A stretch of 64,000 nt of DNA from Vandiemenella viatica. Taxonomy: Eukaryota > Arthropoda > Insecta > Orthoptera > Morabidae. The position numbers and the translations under genes were made by a program. How positions within the stretch are numbered: position 1 is the stretch's first letter; the number at the start of each line of letters is the position of its first letter. The notes under the pieces are model-generated. The model was not told the origin of the DNA and did not search any database. It saw nothing but the letters and a program-made list of their open reading frames with translations. The stretch spans positions 31,335,504 through 31,399,503 of the forward strand of contig JARYHS010013630.1 of the NCBI GenBank assembly GCA_031002005.1, written 5' to 3'. Positions 30,867 to 42,412 of this stretch are shown here, in pieces.

Positions 30867-31005
30867 CCGTACCAGATTAAGGGCCTCGGCGTCGCGCCTT
30901 CTAGGGGCCTCGCGCCTCCTAGGGAGGGCCCGCACCTCGGCTAGATGGGCTACCTTTTTCTTCACATTTACTACGGGGGCCCCGCGCTGTGTTAATCCGA
31001 CCTTG
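30867..31005. mobile_element. hAT-type MITE, 139 bp, 8-bp target duplication
   Basis: GTGAAATT stands at 30859-30866 and again at 31006-31013. The ends CCGTACCAGATTAAG and (reverse) CAAGGTCGGATTAACAC are related to those of the element at 58751-59328. Its GC-rich interior ('ggggcc' tracts, then CTACGGG..CCCGCGCTGTG) also matches that element. An 8-bp duplication is the hAT hallmark. Confidence 0.85.
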
Positions 31006-31013
31006 GTGAAATT

Positions 31014-31829
31014 GATTCCCTATGAAAGCAGTTCTGTGGAAGTGGCTTCTACTAAATGCAAGGACTGTATACAAATTTCATTATCTTAAGAGCGATGTGA
31101 ATTTCGTGGTTGACATCGCTGACGTTCTAGTTGCGAGTGAGTTTGTAATATTTTCAACTGTTTTATTATTATTATTATTTCGCTGCAATGTTTGGTGGAT
31201 TATGTTCTACCACATACAGGCAGTCTTGTTCCTTAACGTGGGCGAGTCCATTTAAAAGCGGTGAGGCCTAGTCATTTGTATACTACATAGCATAATACGG
31301 TTACTGCCGATACCCGTGCTTCCCACTAAGTTGACGCTGAAGTGGGCTACGGGCCTGTCCACCTTGCTTCTAATGTCCAACGGAAGGTTGAACCAGCACG
31401 TTCAGTATACGCAGGTTTGCTGTCTGTGTTAGCGTTGCCTCGGTTAACCGCAAGGCAGCAGTGAGGTCGATTACAGTGGAATGTCTTCACTTAGTGGACG
31501 ACTCGTCTGCTTGGGCCCACATCAACCTTTACTGCGACAATATGAAAACATTTAGCAAATATCACAATTCTTAAACTTATGTCTAGTACAAGACTTTAAA
31601 AAAATAACCACATATAATATAATATAATTTCTCGACAAATGGGTTAGGAAACCAGCTACTGCCAGTAGGTTTCATGACATAAATACCTTGCTTAAATTTT
31701 CTGTCATTTTCTTCTTCAGTTTTAATTACAAAGCATTATACAGCGTAGTCTTCGGGAATATATTCGAAATCAGTTTTAGTGATGTCAATGTTGATCTGAC
31801 TAGTTAAATTTAAATTTAATTTTTTAATT
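31014..31829. other. No recognisable gene
   Basis: Mixed sequence with short frames only (for example 31022-31255, plus). Nothing is recognised on either strand. Confidence 0.4.
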
Positions 31830-32010
31830 GTAATGTAGTGCAAGGTCCGGTGGCAATTTCGCTACACACCCATCTTCCCCTTTCCTGCACCCACCAACAT
31901 TTGCCCTCTACAAATTTCTTCTTTAAATTCTTTCAACGTTTTTGATAAATTATTCATTATTTCTCTTGGTAACTTATTTGAGTCCCTGACACCTTTGCCC
32001 AGCTATGTAA
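31830..32010 (-). pseudogene. LINE-A-like ORF2 C-terminal scrap
   Basis: The minus strand reads R-D-S-N-K-L-P-R-E-I-M-N-N-L-S-K-T-L-K-E-F-K, matching the end of LINE-A ORF2 at 29130-29200, followed by a GKGKMG/VGAGKG tail also seen (degraded) at 36120-36180. Confidence 0.6.
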
Positions 32011-32159
32011 ATAAAGTATTATAGCACGGAAGTGCTCGGCAACTGTATTCTGAGTTCCAGTTAATAAAAGTATAATAGACTAAATTACAGAAGCTATACA
32101 CACATCTGACAAGATAAAAAAAGTTTATGATAAAACAAACTAGTGGAATTAGAAGTGTA

Positions 32160-32225
32160 GTGTAGGGGGTGAGCCTGGTCTACCAACCGGGAGCAGTCTG
32201 TTTCGAATCCTGGCGCAAAGCAAAC
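32160..32225 (+). repeat. Possible tRNA-like SINE head
   Basis: GGTGAGCCTGGTCTACCAACCGGGAGC followed by a B-box-like TTTCGAATCC. The spacing suits a degenerate tRNA-derived promoter, but no cloverleaf could be drawn confidently and no SINE body follows. Confidence 0.25.
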
Positions 32226-34364
32226 GTATTAATTTGACCAAGAAACTTCCAGGAACCGGGCACGCCGCAAATAAGGTTCTAGGTCGACAGTGCACCAATG
32301 AAATACGAAATTATTTGACGATCCAAAATTTAGCAGCTTTACTCTTCAATCCGATCAGATTCTCGTGTTCAGTGATTAGTTGTAGACTGCTCAGCACAGT
32401 GGGAGCATGTGTCTAGTTGTAACGTCGGGGAGTACTTTAACTCTCAGTTAAAGTAAGTTCATAATAAACGTGAATATCGAAATGTTGTCGCTATGAAATA
32501 AACAAGCGTATGCTTTCGCAGTTTAAACGAAAAGAATATTTCCGTTATTATTTCAAGATTATTAAGATTAATTATTAAGATTTATTAAGAATATTTAAGA
32601 TTATTTCCATTATTTCTCTGTGTCGAATGTAGGTACCTAAATTCTTGCGTATTTCTTAAATCGACATGGATGTTGAATTTAAGTTCCTCACTAAGTGCTT
32701 TGTTTCATATATAAGCTGAACGAACCTTGCGTGGCGTTTTATTCACTACGGCGCTGCGCTAGATACCAAAAATGGACACATGCTGTCTTACGATTTCACA
32801 TTTATGCATACTATGTTGTAGGCGATAGAGAAATCCATCACTAGCTTAGTACTTCACGTTAATCGGCAGATAGGGAGGAGAGATATTGTTACACTATCTA
32901 ACGCGTTTTTTTTAAAATTCTTTATTCATTTTTTTCTTTGAAGGAACTTAGTGAAGAATTGCTTCTCCGAGTCTTCAGTATCTTCTAGGGGCTCACAACT
33001 TGTGGGACCTGGGCTGGCATCCAAGGGACCCTATCTGGATCTGGTATTGCTTGCTTCTCGATCTCTCTTGATCAGTTATTTTTTAACCTTGATGGTATTT
33101 TAGGGCTATGGAAAGAATTTCAAACATATACAAAATTCATATATTTTAGAAGCATGTCTAATTCAGATTATGAACTATAGGGGCAAATGCAGACGTTCAG
33201 TTTTATTAATAAAATATATGTTTGCACTGAGAATTTAATATAAACTGTTATATATAATTGAAAATACATATTCACGATGGAGAAAATTACTTTAGAAAGC
33301 ATAGATTTTAAATAGTACAGCAACAGGCTTCAAAAATGGAAAAAGTAATCTTTTACGTGTGAATGGTTAGTGCGCTTGCTTAAAGTTGTTTGAAGCTATG
33401 TTGTCGGTACAAGATTAGTAGGCCTACTCCCCAGAAAGACTTTTCTTATATTATTTAGTATGGTGCCTAAAAATTAATAGTGTAGTATACCTTACTTAGA
33501 CTAATTTTAAGATCATAAAATATTGAATATCCCGAATCTGAGTTGGCCGATTTTGATAAGACACCTTTTTGTGCGAAGAAATATATTCAACTTAAAACAC
33601 AAATAAAAAATTTATGTATTTTCCATATAACATTTGGCGTGGTGGGTTCGGCTTAACGTAAGTTGACTATAAAAAATACCTTGCCACCCATTCTTTATCA
33701 AAAGAAGATTTTGCATCGAAATTCGATTTGAAATACTTCAAATCTTGTTTCAAAATAACATATCGATTATAAAAGATTCTTTAAAAAATTAAAGGCATTC
33801 AAAATAAACTTCATTTTAGCTTAACTAAAACACACGAGATTTCCTACTAATTTTATGAATTCACAGCAAACATTGTTGATATACAAGTAAAGACAAAGTC
33901 AGATGCAATTTGTGACATGTATATTGATACAAAGTATTAAAGATGGCGTAACGTTATTTCACGCTAACATTTGTCCCATGCTCACACGCTTGGCACTGGT
34001 GTGTGTAGAAAATGCTTTACCCAAATATTAACGTGGAGAAGCAAAAAAATTAAAGTTCTTCTAAAAACTTTCCCTTCTTTTAGTTCATTCCTTGGATTCG
34101 GTTTTCATACTAATAACCAAAAGTTTTATTTTAATTATATTTCAAAGAAATATAGGCCTTCTATATGAAATATAAGAAATTAAATCTTCTTGAAAAATTA
34201 TCGGTAACGGTCCAAAAAGGTCGTACCAAGAAACAGTTGTCTCTCTTGATAAGCTCTTTTCGAAGATTTTAATCTTGACCGTAAGGTCTCAAAATTTGAA
34301 AACACCATCTATATTGATGTGGCAGTTTTTGTGCGATCCCATTTCAAACTCTCAGACAAACTAT
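32226..34364. other. AT-rich DNA without recognisable gene
   Basis: Over 2 kb with only short frames (32234-32416 and 33971-34168, plus). No splice-linked coding pattern, RNA gene or repeat ends could be supported. Confidence 0.45.
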
Positions 34365-34372
34365 GCGCGCTT
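34365..34372. repeat. 8-bp target duplication, left copy (GCGCGCTT)
   Basis: Paired with GCTCGCTT at 34604-34611, 7 of 8 bases identical. Confidence 0.7.
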
Positions 34373-34603
34373 CAGGGCCGCAGTTAAGCGTAGGCTGTAG
34401 TCTAGGGGCCCGCGCCACTAAGGGGGGCCCGCACCACAACCCTGGATTCCCCGCCTGGGCCAGTAGTAGAGCTAATAATTTTTTTGGACAGAATTTCGAA
34501 TATTTCGAAATTTAATCATCCGGAGGCAGCCAGGGCCACTCCCGACAGGGGGCCCGCACCACATGTATAGCCTAGGGGTCCACAGAGCCTACATGCGGCC
34601 CTG
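34373..34603. mobile_element. hAT-type MITE, 231 bp
   Basis: Ends CAGGGCCGCAGTTAAGC and (reverse complement) CAGGGCCGCATGTAGGC. It is flanked by an almost perfect 8-bp duplication. The interior has GGGGCCCGC repeats but no coding sequence. The CAGGG start and 8-bp duplication point to hAT. Confidence 0.8.
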
Positions 34604-34611
34604 GCTCGCTT

Positions 34612-35825
34612 ACAGTTTTATAATAGTACAGATATACCAAGAATTGAAATATTGTTAAATCTCAGATATTGCTACTTTCAACGGAGATACAAAAGCCACA
34701 ATTTTAAAAAGTAAGAATGTTGGAAAGTAATTGGGAAATACCAACAAATTCATTAGAGTGGTGTGACTTCTACGAAGTTATTGTCAAGTTGCGTGTTAAT
34801 TTTTAACTTACTAGTAGAGAAATCATGATAATAAAAAAAAAAATACTGGAAAAAAATAATCTGCTAACTTACCCCCTTATCAAAATTAGAAATATCAAAA
34901 TCTAATCATACCCAAAGCTAATTAATGTCACACTGTGCAATAAATACCGTAAACAGATATCAGGCAATGACGGAATGAAAGAGCTGTGTACTGTATCAGG
35001 TTGCGTTAAACTGCCTTCCACTCACATGATTCTCGTCAGTATATACAATGAAATTTCCCCGGATCTAGCATCCAATGCAAAGTTTCGATATCAAGCGAAA
35101 ATTGGTGGTAACTGCTGATAAATATACGCGTTGCATACGATCCGTAGTAATATGATTTACGCTCAAATAACCCGAAACGGTTTGAAATCAACAATCGGTT
35201 TCGATTGTGCGGGAAAACGAAAGTCTCCAATCGTGTGGCGTATAGCGCTGTTTTTGCTCCGTCACCGTGACCGAGGCAAGCGGGCGGTCGTCCCTGAACC
35301 TGTTCGACGAGGCCTCAGTTTCCCGACCTTCCTCGTTTCTCGATGCCAATAAATCTTGACACAATAAGTTTCCTTCAGCCATACACTTAATCATCGTATT
35401 CCGTCGAAGTATTTGTAACAACGTGCCTAAAGAACAATATAAACAACCAAGTAAGCAACCACAACGAATAAATAATACACATTTTCAAAGCAGTCCCGTC
35501 TCAAAAGTCTACAATTGTCCTTCACAAGCTATAAAAGGAAAACGCTTATAGCAGAATCATAAAAGCATCGTAATGGGAAGTAAAATATTTACGACTTGTG
35601 GCGAAATGACATACTTTTATTTAATTTATTTTTATTTTTTAAAATTCACTTTCCTTTTGTTGTTTTTGCTTGAACATGTAAAGGAGGGTCATGGCATTCC
35701 ATATTGTGGATTACTTGCATATGATCTTGTGTTACACCGATTCCTAATGGGGATGCTTTGCAGGCAAACTTGCCTCCATATTGGAGTGCCATCAGGTAAA
35801 CGAAAGGTTCACGAATTCATTACCG
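34612..35825. other. AT-rich DNA without recognisable gene
   Basis: Short frames at 35036-35421 (both strands) and 35573-35830 (plus) carry no known motif. Nothing else is seen. Confidence 0.4.
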
Positions 35826-36000
35826 ATTAATATTGAAACTACACGCAACTGAATGTGGGCTATGCCGATTAATATTGAAACAGCCACGCAACTGAATGTG
35901 TCCTATGCTGATTAATATTGAAACTGCCACGCAGCTGCACGTATGTCAGTATTTCCGCACTGAACCCGCAACATATCGGACTACATATAAAAGAACCCGC
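35826..36000. repeat. Short tandem repeat, about 51-bp unit, three copies
   Basis: CGATTAATATTGAAACTR(C)CACGCAACTGAATGTG recurs at about 35826, 35867 and 35918 with changes and indels. Related decayed units appear at 44750-44840 (AAC-GAACTGAATGTGTGTCAAGCC). Both sites flank the LINE-A/hAT block. Confidence 0.6.
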
Positions 36001-36109
36001 AGATGAACTTGGACCATACTGATTAACACATCACCTAACCGATCATTCTCCAAAATACCACGCAGATTACCACGCGTCATATAGATCGATAGTAAAAGTT
36101 TAATTTAAC

Positions 36110-37488
36110 TCTAATGTTGCGCGCGACCCAGTGGCAATTTCCCTACACACCCATCTTTCCCCATCCACTTTTATGGTCTAACTTCACATTCTTTCAGCGT
36201 TTTTAACAAATTACCCATCACTTCTCTGATCCCATTCCCCAAGAAAGAAAATCTTCCCTTGTCCCTGAAATCGAGTGGCAGCTTTTGGTAATGTCCATCT
36301 TTTCCCTTACGTGCATTACTTTAAACGCTTTCACCAATACCTTTCCATGTCTCATCTCCAATATCCGCTGTACATTCCCATGACTCTCATCAGCTTCCTC
36401 CTGTCTTCCAATTAATCCTATTCAAGGTTTATTTTCATATCATTTACTGATTGGTTCTTCGATAATTTCCAGGAACAAATCTTGCAGCCCTTCTTTGCAC
36501 CCTCTTCTACTCCTGTTTTTGATACCCAAACTGCGGGTCCCATAATACACCCCCGTATTCAAGCAATGACCAAAGTTCTTTTACCCAGTACCCTTATATT
36601 TCTGGTGCATCCTCTCTTCACTCTTTCGAAAAGTGAAGGATTTTGAAAACATTCTCTTACCTGCCCAAACAGTCCTGCCCAGTGAAGTTTGTCACCTAAT
36701 ATTATGTCAAGGTATTTACATTTCACGTCTTAAAAAAGCATTTCCTTCCCCACTTTATAATCGAAAGCGATCTTTAATATTTTACCTGTGTACCTAATAA
36801 GCTGACTCTTTTTTGCATTTGTCTTCATTCCATGTTGATCTACCCAGCTAGATATCTTGTTCAGACCAGCCCGCAGCTGTGTATAGTCTTCTACCGTTTT
36901 GATAATATTACATTACATTATTTCATCTCCAAACAATCTAATTTCTGGTAGTAAACCATCAACACAAATATTCATTAGAATAACGAATAGCAACGGACCC
37001 AATACGCTACCCTGCGGCACTCTCACGTTTACTTCCACTTCATTTGATACTGCATTTGCTACCTGAACCTTTTGTTTTCTACCTTCTAAAAATTCTTCTA
37101 CTCATACTCTCCAATAGTTTTAGCTTACTTAGCACCGTTATGTGGCTCACTCTATTAAAAGCCTTTGAAAGATCTAGTACTATACTATCAATTTTGCCTC
37201 ACTTGTCAATTTCAGCCTACTAACTGAGATTCGCTTGAATATCCTTGCCTAAAGTCATGTTGCTGACGTGAAACTCACGTACCACACAGGCACCTTTGAT
37301 GTGGTTGAATATCAACTTCTCCATTAACTTCTAATCGCTTTTAAGCACCATATGCCACCCAAAATTTTGTGAGTTGCAGAGTACTTATATAGATGTAAAT
37401 GTAGAACTTACCTACCACTGATGTCAAATTAATCGGCCTGTAATTTTCGACCCTATTTCTCATCCCTTCTTTATGGAGCGGTAATGCT
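36110..37488 (-). pseudogene. LINE-A third copy: reverse transcriptase to C-terminus
   Basis: Minus strand from 37488: P-L-H-K-E-G-M-R-N-R-V-E-N-Y-R-P-I-N-L-T-S-V-V-G (RT block 2), V-L-D-L-S-K-A-F-N-R-V-S-H (block A, D kept), V-P-Q-G-S-V-L-G-P-L-L-F (block B, 36990-37025), then F-G-D-E where FADD is expected (about 36920-36945), so the catalytic box is lost. The thumb and C-terminus follow down to about 36120. The N-terminal side of this RT continues at 44537 beyond the hAT insertion. Confidence 0.75.
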
Positions 37489-37660
37489 ATTGCCAGAGAA
37501 GTGACTTATTTGAGATACAAGTGTATGTAATACAGATACAAAATACGTATTTTCATCTTGTATCTGAAATACTTTCCTTAATCTTTATTCTGTATCTTGT
37601 GTTCAGATACTTTTTCTTGGTATCTTCGTATTATGGAAATACTAAATACTACTTACGCTT
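37489..37660. repeat. hAT left subterminal region with GATACAA repeats
   Basis: Starts AGAGAAGTGACTTATTTGAGATACAAG and contains at least six ATACAAR / TTGTATC motifs in both orientations. The counterpart at 44400-44531 has the same motifs inverted. Such clustered short motifs near ends are typical transposase binding sites of hAT elements. Confidence 0.6.
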
Positions 37661-38126
37661 TTTTTTCCGTTACGGCATCACTTAGGTAAAGACAACAACG
37701 GAACGTGTTCGTAAAATTCATTAACTTATATCAAAGACAAGGTTGTCTGGTCTAGTTACCTTTGCCTGCCTCGATTGTGAAAACCATAAGCAAACACCCA
37801 CCCACCTGTCTATTGCCTATTGTCTTTCCTCCGCGCCATTAACTATCGTTTCAAATTATGTTTGGGGTGACAAAGTCGTATTATTATTATTGAATCATAA
37901 TCAAGAACGACGGAATTGAAATATAATTTTAAAAAATAAACGAATTATGTTAATTTTTATTTTATAGTTTTCACTTGGCAAGGACTATATGATTCTTGGT
38001 TGCGCGTGTGAAGGCAACTCATGAATCTCCTATTTATTGTACCAGTAGCTAAGTTTTGTAGACTAAATTTCTTTAAAATCTTTAAATTGTTAGGATTATT
38101 GTTAGCGATAAGAATTATTTATATCT
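37661..38126. other. hAT interior, no recognisable gene
   Basis: AT-rich. No BED zinc finger or other hAT N-terminal motif could be read on either strand. Confidence 0.4.
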
Positions 38127-39003
38127 TATCTTCTATATCTATAAAACGAAAACCGGAAATATTTGTTGTATAAAAACTCGGAATCTACGGAGCAGATTTC
38201 GATGGGGTTTTCACCGTTTTAAAGCTTAGAATCTTAATTCACTTGTCTGGCATGTCTTATGATTCAACGTTAAATAATGTAGGAGCATTAAATGAAATTC
38301 TGAACGTATGGTGAGAAATTCCATAAGAGGAATCACTAGATGGCGCATACTCCGCACTAAACACACAACACAATGTCTCTGACCATAGCCTTTAATTAAA
38401 GCAATAATATAACTTATAGTAATGACTATTTTGCACACTAAACAAAACTTTAAGTATTCTTTCTTTTAATACGATATATTCAATTTTTAAAAGCCATAGC
38501 TTGAAGTATTCTTTCCTTTAATTCGGGATATCAATTTTTAAATGACATAGATAGCCGTAAAACAACAGAGATTTTCTTTAAGCACGATCTCTGGACAATA
38601 ACTCTGGCCTTCAGGATTAGTCTTCTGTTTATGATAATATTATTCCGGATTCACTTTTGATATTTTATCTGCAGAGTTAAAGGATCTGGCATTTCGAGCC
38701 ACAAGTATAAAAATTCACTTCACAATTGAATCAAATGTGAGTTTTTGACAGTAATGTAGTAATGAAATTTCTTAGCCAAATTATCGAAGCTTGATATACA
38801 TGAATCTTTTCGGACGAATGAAAATAGTATACGTGCAAATAAACTTCAGCCCACCAGTTTTTTGGTAGGGGGCGGGTGAATGTAAGTTTGCTTTAATTCT
38901 GAAAAAGTTGGCGCGTATTTTATGAAACTTTGTACAAATGTTTTGTGGGAATAAAAATATGGTACGGTTAAATCTACGCCAACTATACCGGGTAACGCCG
39001 GGA
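38127..39003 (+). mobile_element. Helitron-like non-autonomous segment
   Basis: The start (TCTTCTATATCTATAAAACGAAAAC, then TCTACGGAGCAGATTTCGATGGGG) and the end (ACCGGGTAACGCCGGGAACC, a short GC hairpin) resemble Helitron 5' TC ends and 3' hairpins I recall from insect genomes. No CTRR terminus directly after the hairpin could be confirmed and there is no Rep/helicase. A near-duplicate of about 60 bp occurs inside (38450-38550). Tentative. Confidence 0.35.
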
Positions 39004-39169
39004 ACCTATAAAAATAAGTTTAAAATTAACGTCATTTTTTAAGATAATGTCTTTTCTTTATCGCAAGTTTTATTGATTTACAAATAGCTAAAAGCTTGGT
39101 AGTTAGTTTATCAAGAACACTATAGTATAGGTAAACATTGTGGTGTAAGTTGTGTTTTAATTTCTTATA

Positions 39170-39425
39170 CAGTCAAACCTCGTTAGTACGAACCTCGGTA
39201 AAACGAATTCCTCGATAAGACGAATTTTTTAAAATCCCCTTGAAACTTCCATAAAGGTCAATGCTAAAAACACCTCTATACAAAGCAGTAATTAGGTTAA
39301 AAACCTCGATAAGACGAATTTGTTTGTGACATGGGCTAGGACTGATTAACCTCTATACAACGAATATTCTTAGCACAAGACCTCTACAAGACGAATGTTA
39401 CCTCTTTAAGACGAATTTCTTATGA
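39170..39425. repeat. Left subterminal repeat array of the Tigger element
   Basis: The motif CCTC[GT][ATG]TA[AC][AG]ACGAAT occurs about six times: near 39178, 39192, 39208, 39303, 39349, 39383 and 39400. Matching inverted copies are at the right end. These are probable transposase-binding iterons. Confidence 0.8.
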
Positions 39426-39631
39426 TCTTAATCTCCATAGTGCGTAGTTTTCAAAACAAACAGAAGCGTGTCTTAACATGAAACTCCCCACCCTACCCTC
39501 TTCCTTCATCAGTCATTGTTTGGCACGTGCCTTTGCAGTGTTGAGTAACCCTTCCGGCTGTGTTTTTAAGTGTCCCTTCCGGCTGTGTTTTAAGACTGAC
39601 CGTTGTGCGTATCTTTATTGTATGAACAGTA

Positions 39632-41191
39632 ATGGCAGGGAAAAAGTCAAAAACGGCGCTAACAGTAGAGTTCAAGCGTAAAGTTTTGAAGCATGTGGAA
39701 GAAAACCCGTTGAAGAAGAAAATCACCATTGCTAAGGAGTTTAACATCCCTTCAACAACGTTAGCAACGATTATAAAGAATAGAGACAAGTACGATGAAG
39801 CAAGTGGACTTTCTAAGTTTTGCAAACGCGCAAAGACCGGTGAATTTCAGGAAGTAGACAAAGCCACTTTAAAGTGGTTAAAGCAGTGCCGCGATAAAAA
39901 TTTGTCAATCGGAGGCCCTATTCTCCAAGAAAAGGCACAGCAGTTTGCTGTACAATTGGGACACCCTGATTTTCGTGCCAGTAATGGCTGGCTGGAAAAA
40001 TTTAAAAAAAGGAATGATATTGTTTTTAAAAATGTGTGTGGTGAATGTGCGTCTGTGGACAGTACAGTATGCGATGATTGGAAAGAAAAACTTGCTGACA
40101 TTACTCAGGGTTACCACCCAGATGATATATATAATGCAGACGAGACCGGACTTTTTTTCAAGTGCCTACCAGATAAAACAATGACGTTTAAAGGAGACCC
40201 TTGCAATGGAGGCAAACACAGCAAAGACCGATTAACTGTGTTGCTTGGAGTCAACGCTTCGGGAAAAAATAAGCTCAAGCCTTTGGTTATTGGCAAGTCA
40301 CAAAAACCTACATGTTTTAAAAATGTGAACAGTTTACCAACACTGTATAAGGCCAACTCAAAAGCGTGGATGAATGGTGATGAGTTCAGTGCATGGCTGA
40401 AAACTGTAAACACAGAAATGAAGAAGAAAAAGAAAAAGATCCTGCTGTTTATTGACAATTGTAGTGCACACGGAACTGTTCCAAACTTGTCAAACATCTC
40501 AGTCCAATTTCTTCCCCCAAACACCACATCAAAGCTCCAACCACTTGACCAGGGAATTATTAAAAATTTCAAAGTGAACTACAGAAAGGAGGTTGTTCGG
40601 CAGTTTTTGACAGATATGGATCAAGACGTACCGACTAAAATCAACGTTTTAAATGCAATGTGGATGATTAACAAGGCCTGGTCAAACGTAACCGACAAAA
40701 CTGTTTTTAACTGTTTTGCAAAATGTGGATTTCGTGTGACGGACCTCGAAGATGAGGACGATGACCAACCTCGAACTCCAGCACCCCAAAATGCAGAAGT
40801 AGGCCCAGATCAAAACTGGAACAAAGTTACCGAAAGACTAGGCGTCCAAGAAATGGAGTTTGAAGAATTTGTTGATTTCGATGATAATGTAGCAGTATGT
40901 GGAGAGCTGACGGATGAGGATATCCTGGATTCTGTTCAACCCTCAAATCATAAAGAAGATGACGCAGCTGAAGATGATGAGGAGGATGCAGCCGCGGAGA
41001 GTGATCGACCGGAACTGTCAACGAAAGACGCAAGAGAAGCTATTGATGTGCTCAAGTGTTTTTTCTTAAAGAAAAATGCTTTAAGTGATAGTGTAGTGAA
41101 AGCCATCATCGATTTGGATTCCACATTGGATATGGTAACCCTTCATGCAAGTAAGCAATCTAAAATTGATGACTTTTTTAAGATTAGTTAG
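39632..41191 (+). CDS. Tigger/pogo-type transposase, complete 519-residue ORF
   Basis: N-terminal CENP-B-type helix-turn-helix (1-60: A-L-T-V-E-F-K-R-K-V-L, A-K-E-F-N-I-P-S-T-T-L-A-T-I-I), second CENP-B HTH around 75-130 (W-L-K-Q-C-R, A-S-N-G-W-L-E-K-F-K-K-R), then the DDE_1 catalytic domain: Asp170 in Y-N-A-D-E-T-G-L-F, Asp275 in L-F-I-D-N-C-S-A-H-G and Asp306 in L-Q-P-L-D-Q-G-I-I. Thirty residues lie between the last two, as in pogo-type DDxD enzymes. An acidic C-terminal tail (about 390-470) follows. Length matches TIGD-like transposases. No stop or frameshift. The product would cut and paste at TA sites. The Met at 39632 begins M-A-G-K-K-S-K, typical for the family. Confidence 0.95.
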   Translation: MAGKKSKTALTVEFKRKVLKHVEENPLKKKITIAKEFNIPSTTLATIIKNRDKYDEASGLSKFCKRAKTGEFQEVDKATLKWLKQCRDKNLSIGGPILQEKAQQFAVQLGHPDFRASNGWLEKFKKRNDIVFKNVCGECASVDSTVCDDWKEKLADITQGYHPDDIYNADETGLFFKCLPDKTMTFKGDPCNGGKHSKDRLTVLLGVNASGKNKLKPLVIGKSQKPTCFKNVNSLPTLYKANSKAWMNGDEFSAWLKTVNTEMKKKKKKILLFIDNCSAHGTVPNLSNISVQFLPPNTTSKLQPLDQGIIKNFKVNYRKEVVRQFLTDMDQDVPTKINVLNAMWMINKAWSNVTDKTVFNCFAKCGFRVTDLEDEDDDQPRTPAPQNAEVGPDQNWNKVTERLGVQEMEFEEFVDFDDNVAVCGELTDEDILDSVQPSNHKEDDAAEDDEEDAAAESDRPELSTKDAREAIDVLKCFFLKKNALSDSVVKAIIDLDSTLDMVTLHASKQSKIDDFFKIS

Positions 41192-41399
41192 TCCTTATTT
41201 ATTATATGTACATACTACATATGTATAAGTTTGGTTTCCATTTATATTTACCGTATTTTGGCTTCAGATTTGTTTTCATTTTACTATACAGTACATGGTT
41301 TTCAAACAGTTTATTGTTTGTTTTGATACTTGAGTGATTTAAATATAAACGAGTATGTATTTTTAAAATTGCTACATACATGTTTTTTTTCTTTTTTTT

Positions 41400-41647
41400 T
41401 TTTCTTTTTAACCTTTTTCCTACATTGAAAAAATAACTTTAGTGTAACGGTAACAATGATTCGTATTATAGAGGTTGGCCATAAAAATCTTCGTTTTATA
41501 GAGGTTATCTCAGAGCGAGGAGAAACCTCTATAAGACGAATAACGGCAGTATTAAACCTCGATAAAACGAACCTCTTTATTAAGAATACCTCAGTAGTAC
41601 GAATTTTTCCCTTACCCCTTGAAATTCGTCTTATAGAGGTTCGACTG
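41400..41647. repeat. Right subterminal repeat array of the Tigger element
   Basis: Copies of the ATTCGTMTTATAGAGGTT motif, in both orientations, from about 41459 to 41647, mirroring the left array. Confidence 0.8.
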
Positions 41648-41649
41648 TA

Positions 41650-42412
41650 TACAGTATCTAAGAACTCTAATTGTTGAGGTTACTACATTACCACACTTAG
41701 AAGGAGCCATTTCATTGAGAATATAAAAGTTTGTTACTTAATTAGTTCTGAAACCTTAAAATAACTTCTTGCTATTAATAAATAATAATAATTCGTAAAT
41801 AACTGTTGGTTTTACTATCGGTAGGATTATACACTATTACTATTTTAAACTGCCCAGTCTTAAATTTTGAAATTCATTAGCTTATTATGACTGAAATGTA
41901 ATTGTTGTTTAATTATTTTCTAATACATTAAAACAATAATTTCCTGATATCTAAAAACTATTTTTTCGTAAATAACTGGTTAGTTGTTATTCAAACTAGC
42001 ATTAAAAAGCATCAACCTGTGAAATTCTGTCTTAAGGTTAATTTTGAAGTTAACAAGTGTACGTTTTATTTTATTGACTTTTAAGTACATTTCACCTGGT
42101 TATTACTTACAGTAGCGATTGAAGACTAAAGATTCTATCAAAAAATCAGTTAAGAGCAGTGTATTTTTTCTTTTTATTAGATTAGCAATTAAATATACAG
42201 AATATCGTAATTTAATCCTTAAGGTTCATTTATTTCGTAAATCGTACCTGGAAAGCATGGCGCTTGATGCAGTCGTGTGTAGATTGGTTTGAATTGCAAA
42301 GTGTGTAAATCAGGAACTAAATGAGGATCGTCCATGGTACGAGTATTGTCCACTCTGGGTTAGGGTTAGGATACTTTCAGAGCAGGACAGTAAAATTTCA
42401 GGGTAGGATGAA
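41650..42412. other. hAT interior, no recognisable gene
   Basis: AT-rich sequence between the Tigger element and the LINE-A ORF1 piece. No coding motif was seen. The last ~100 bp may be the 5' untranslated region of the LINE-A ORF1. Confidence 0.4.

Larger units (their letters stand above)
39170..41647 (+). mobile_element. Tigger/pogo-type DNA transposon, structurally intact
   Basis: 2478 bp. The ends CAGTCAAACCTC and (reverse complement of the right end) CAGTCGAACCTC are flanked by TA at 39168-39169 and 41648-41649. A complete transposase gene lies between. Subterminal zones on both sides repeat the motif ACCTCKATAAGACGAAT. CAGT-RACCTC ends and TA duplication are characteristic of Tigger/pogo elements. 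Confidence 0.95.

Noticed and set aside
35826..36000. Paired long repeats with 44700-44960 as LTRs around the 36-45 kb block
   Set aside because: Similarity is limited to short phrases of a degenerate tandem repeat, not an end-to-end duplication, and the enclosed LINE-A extends past both.
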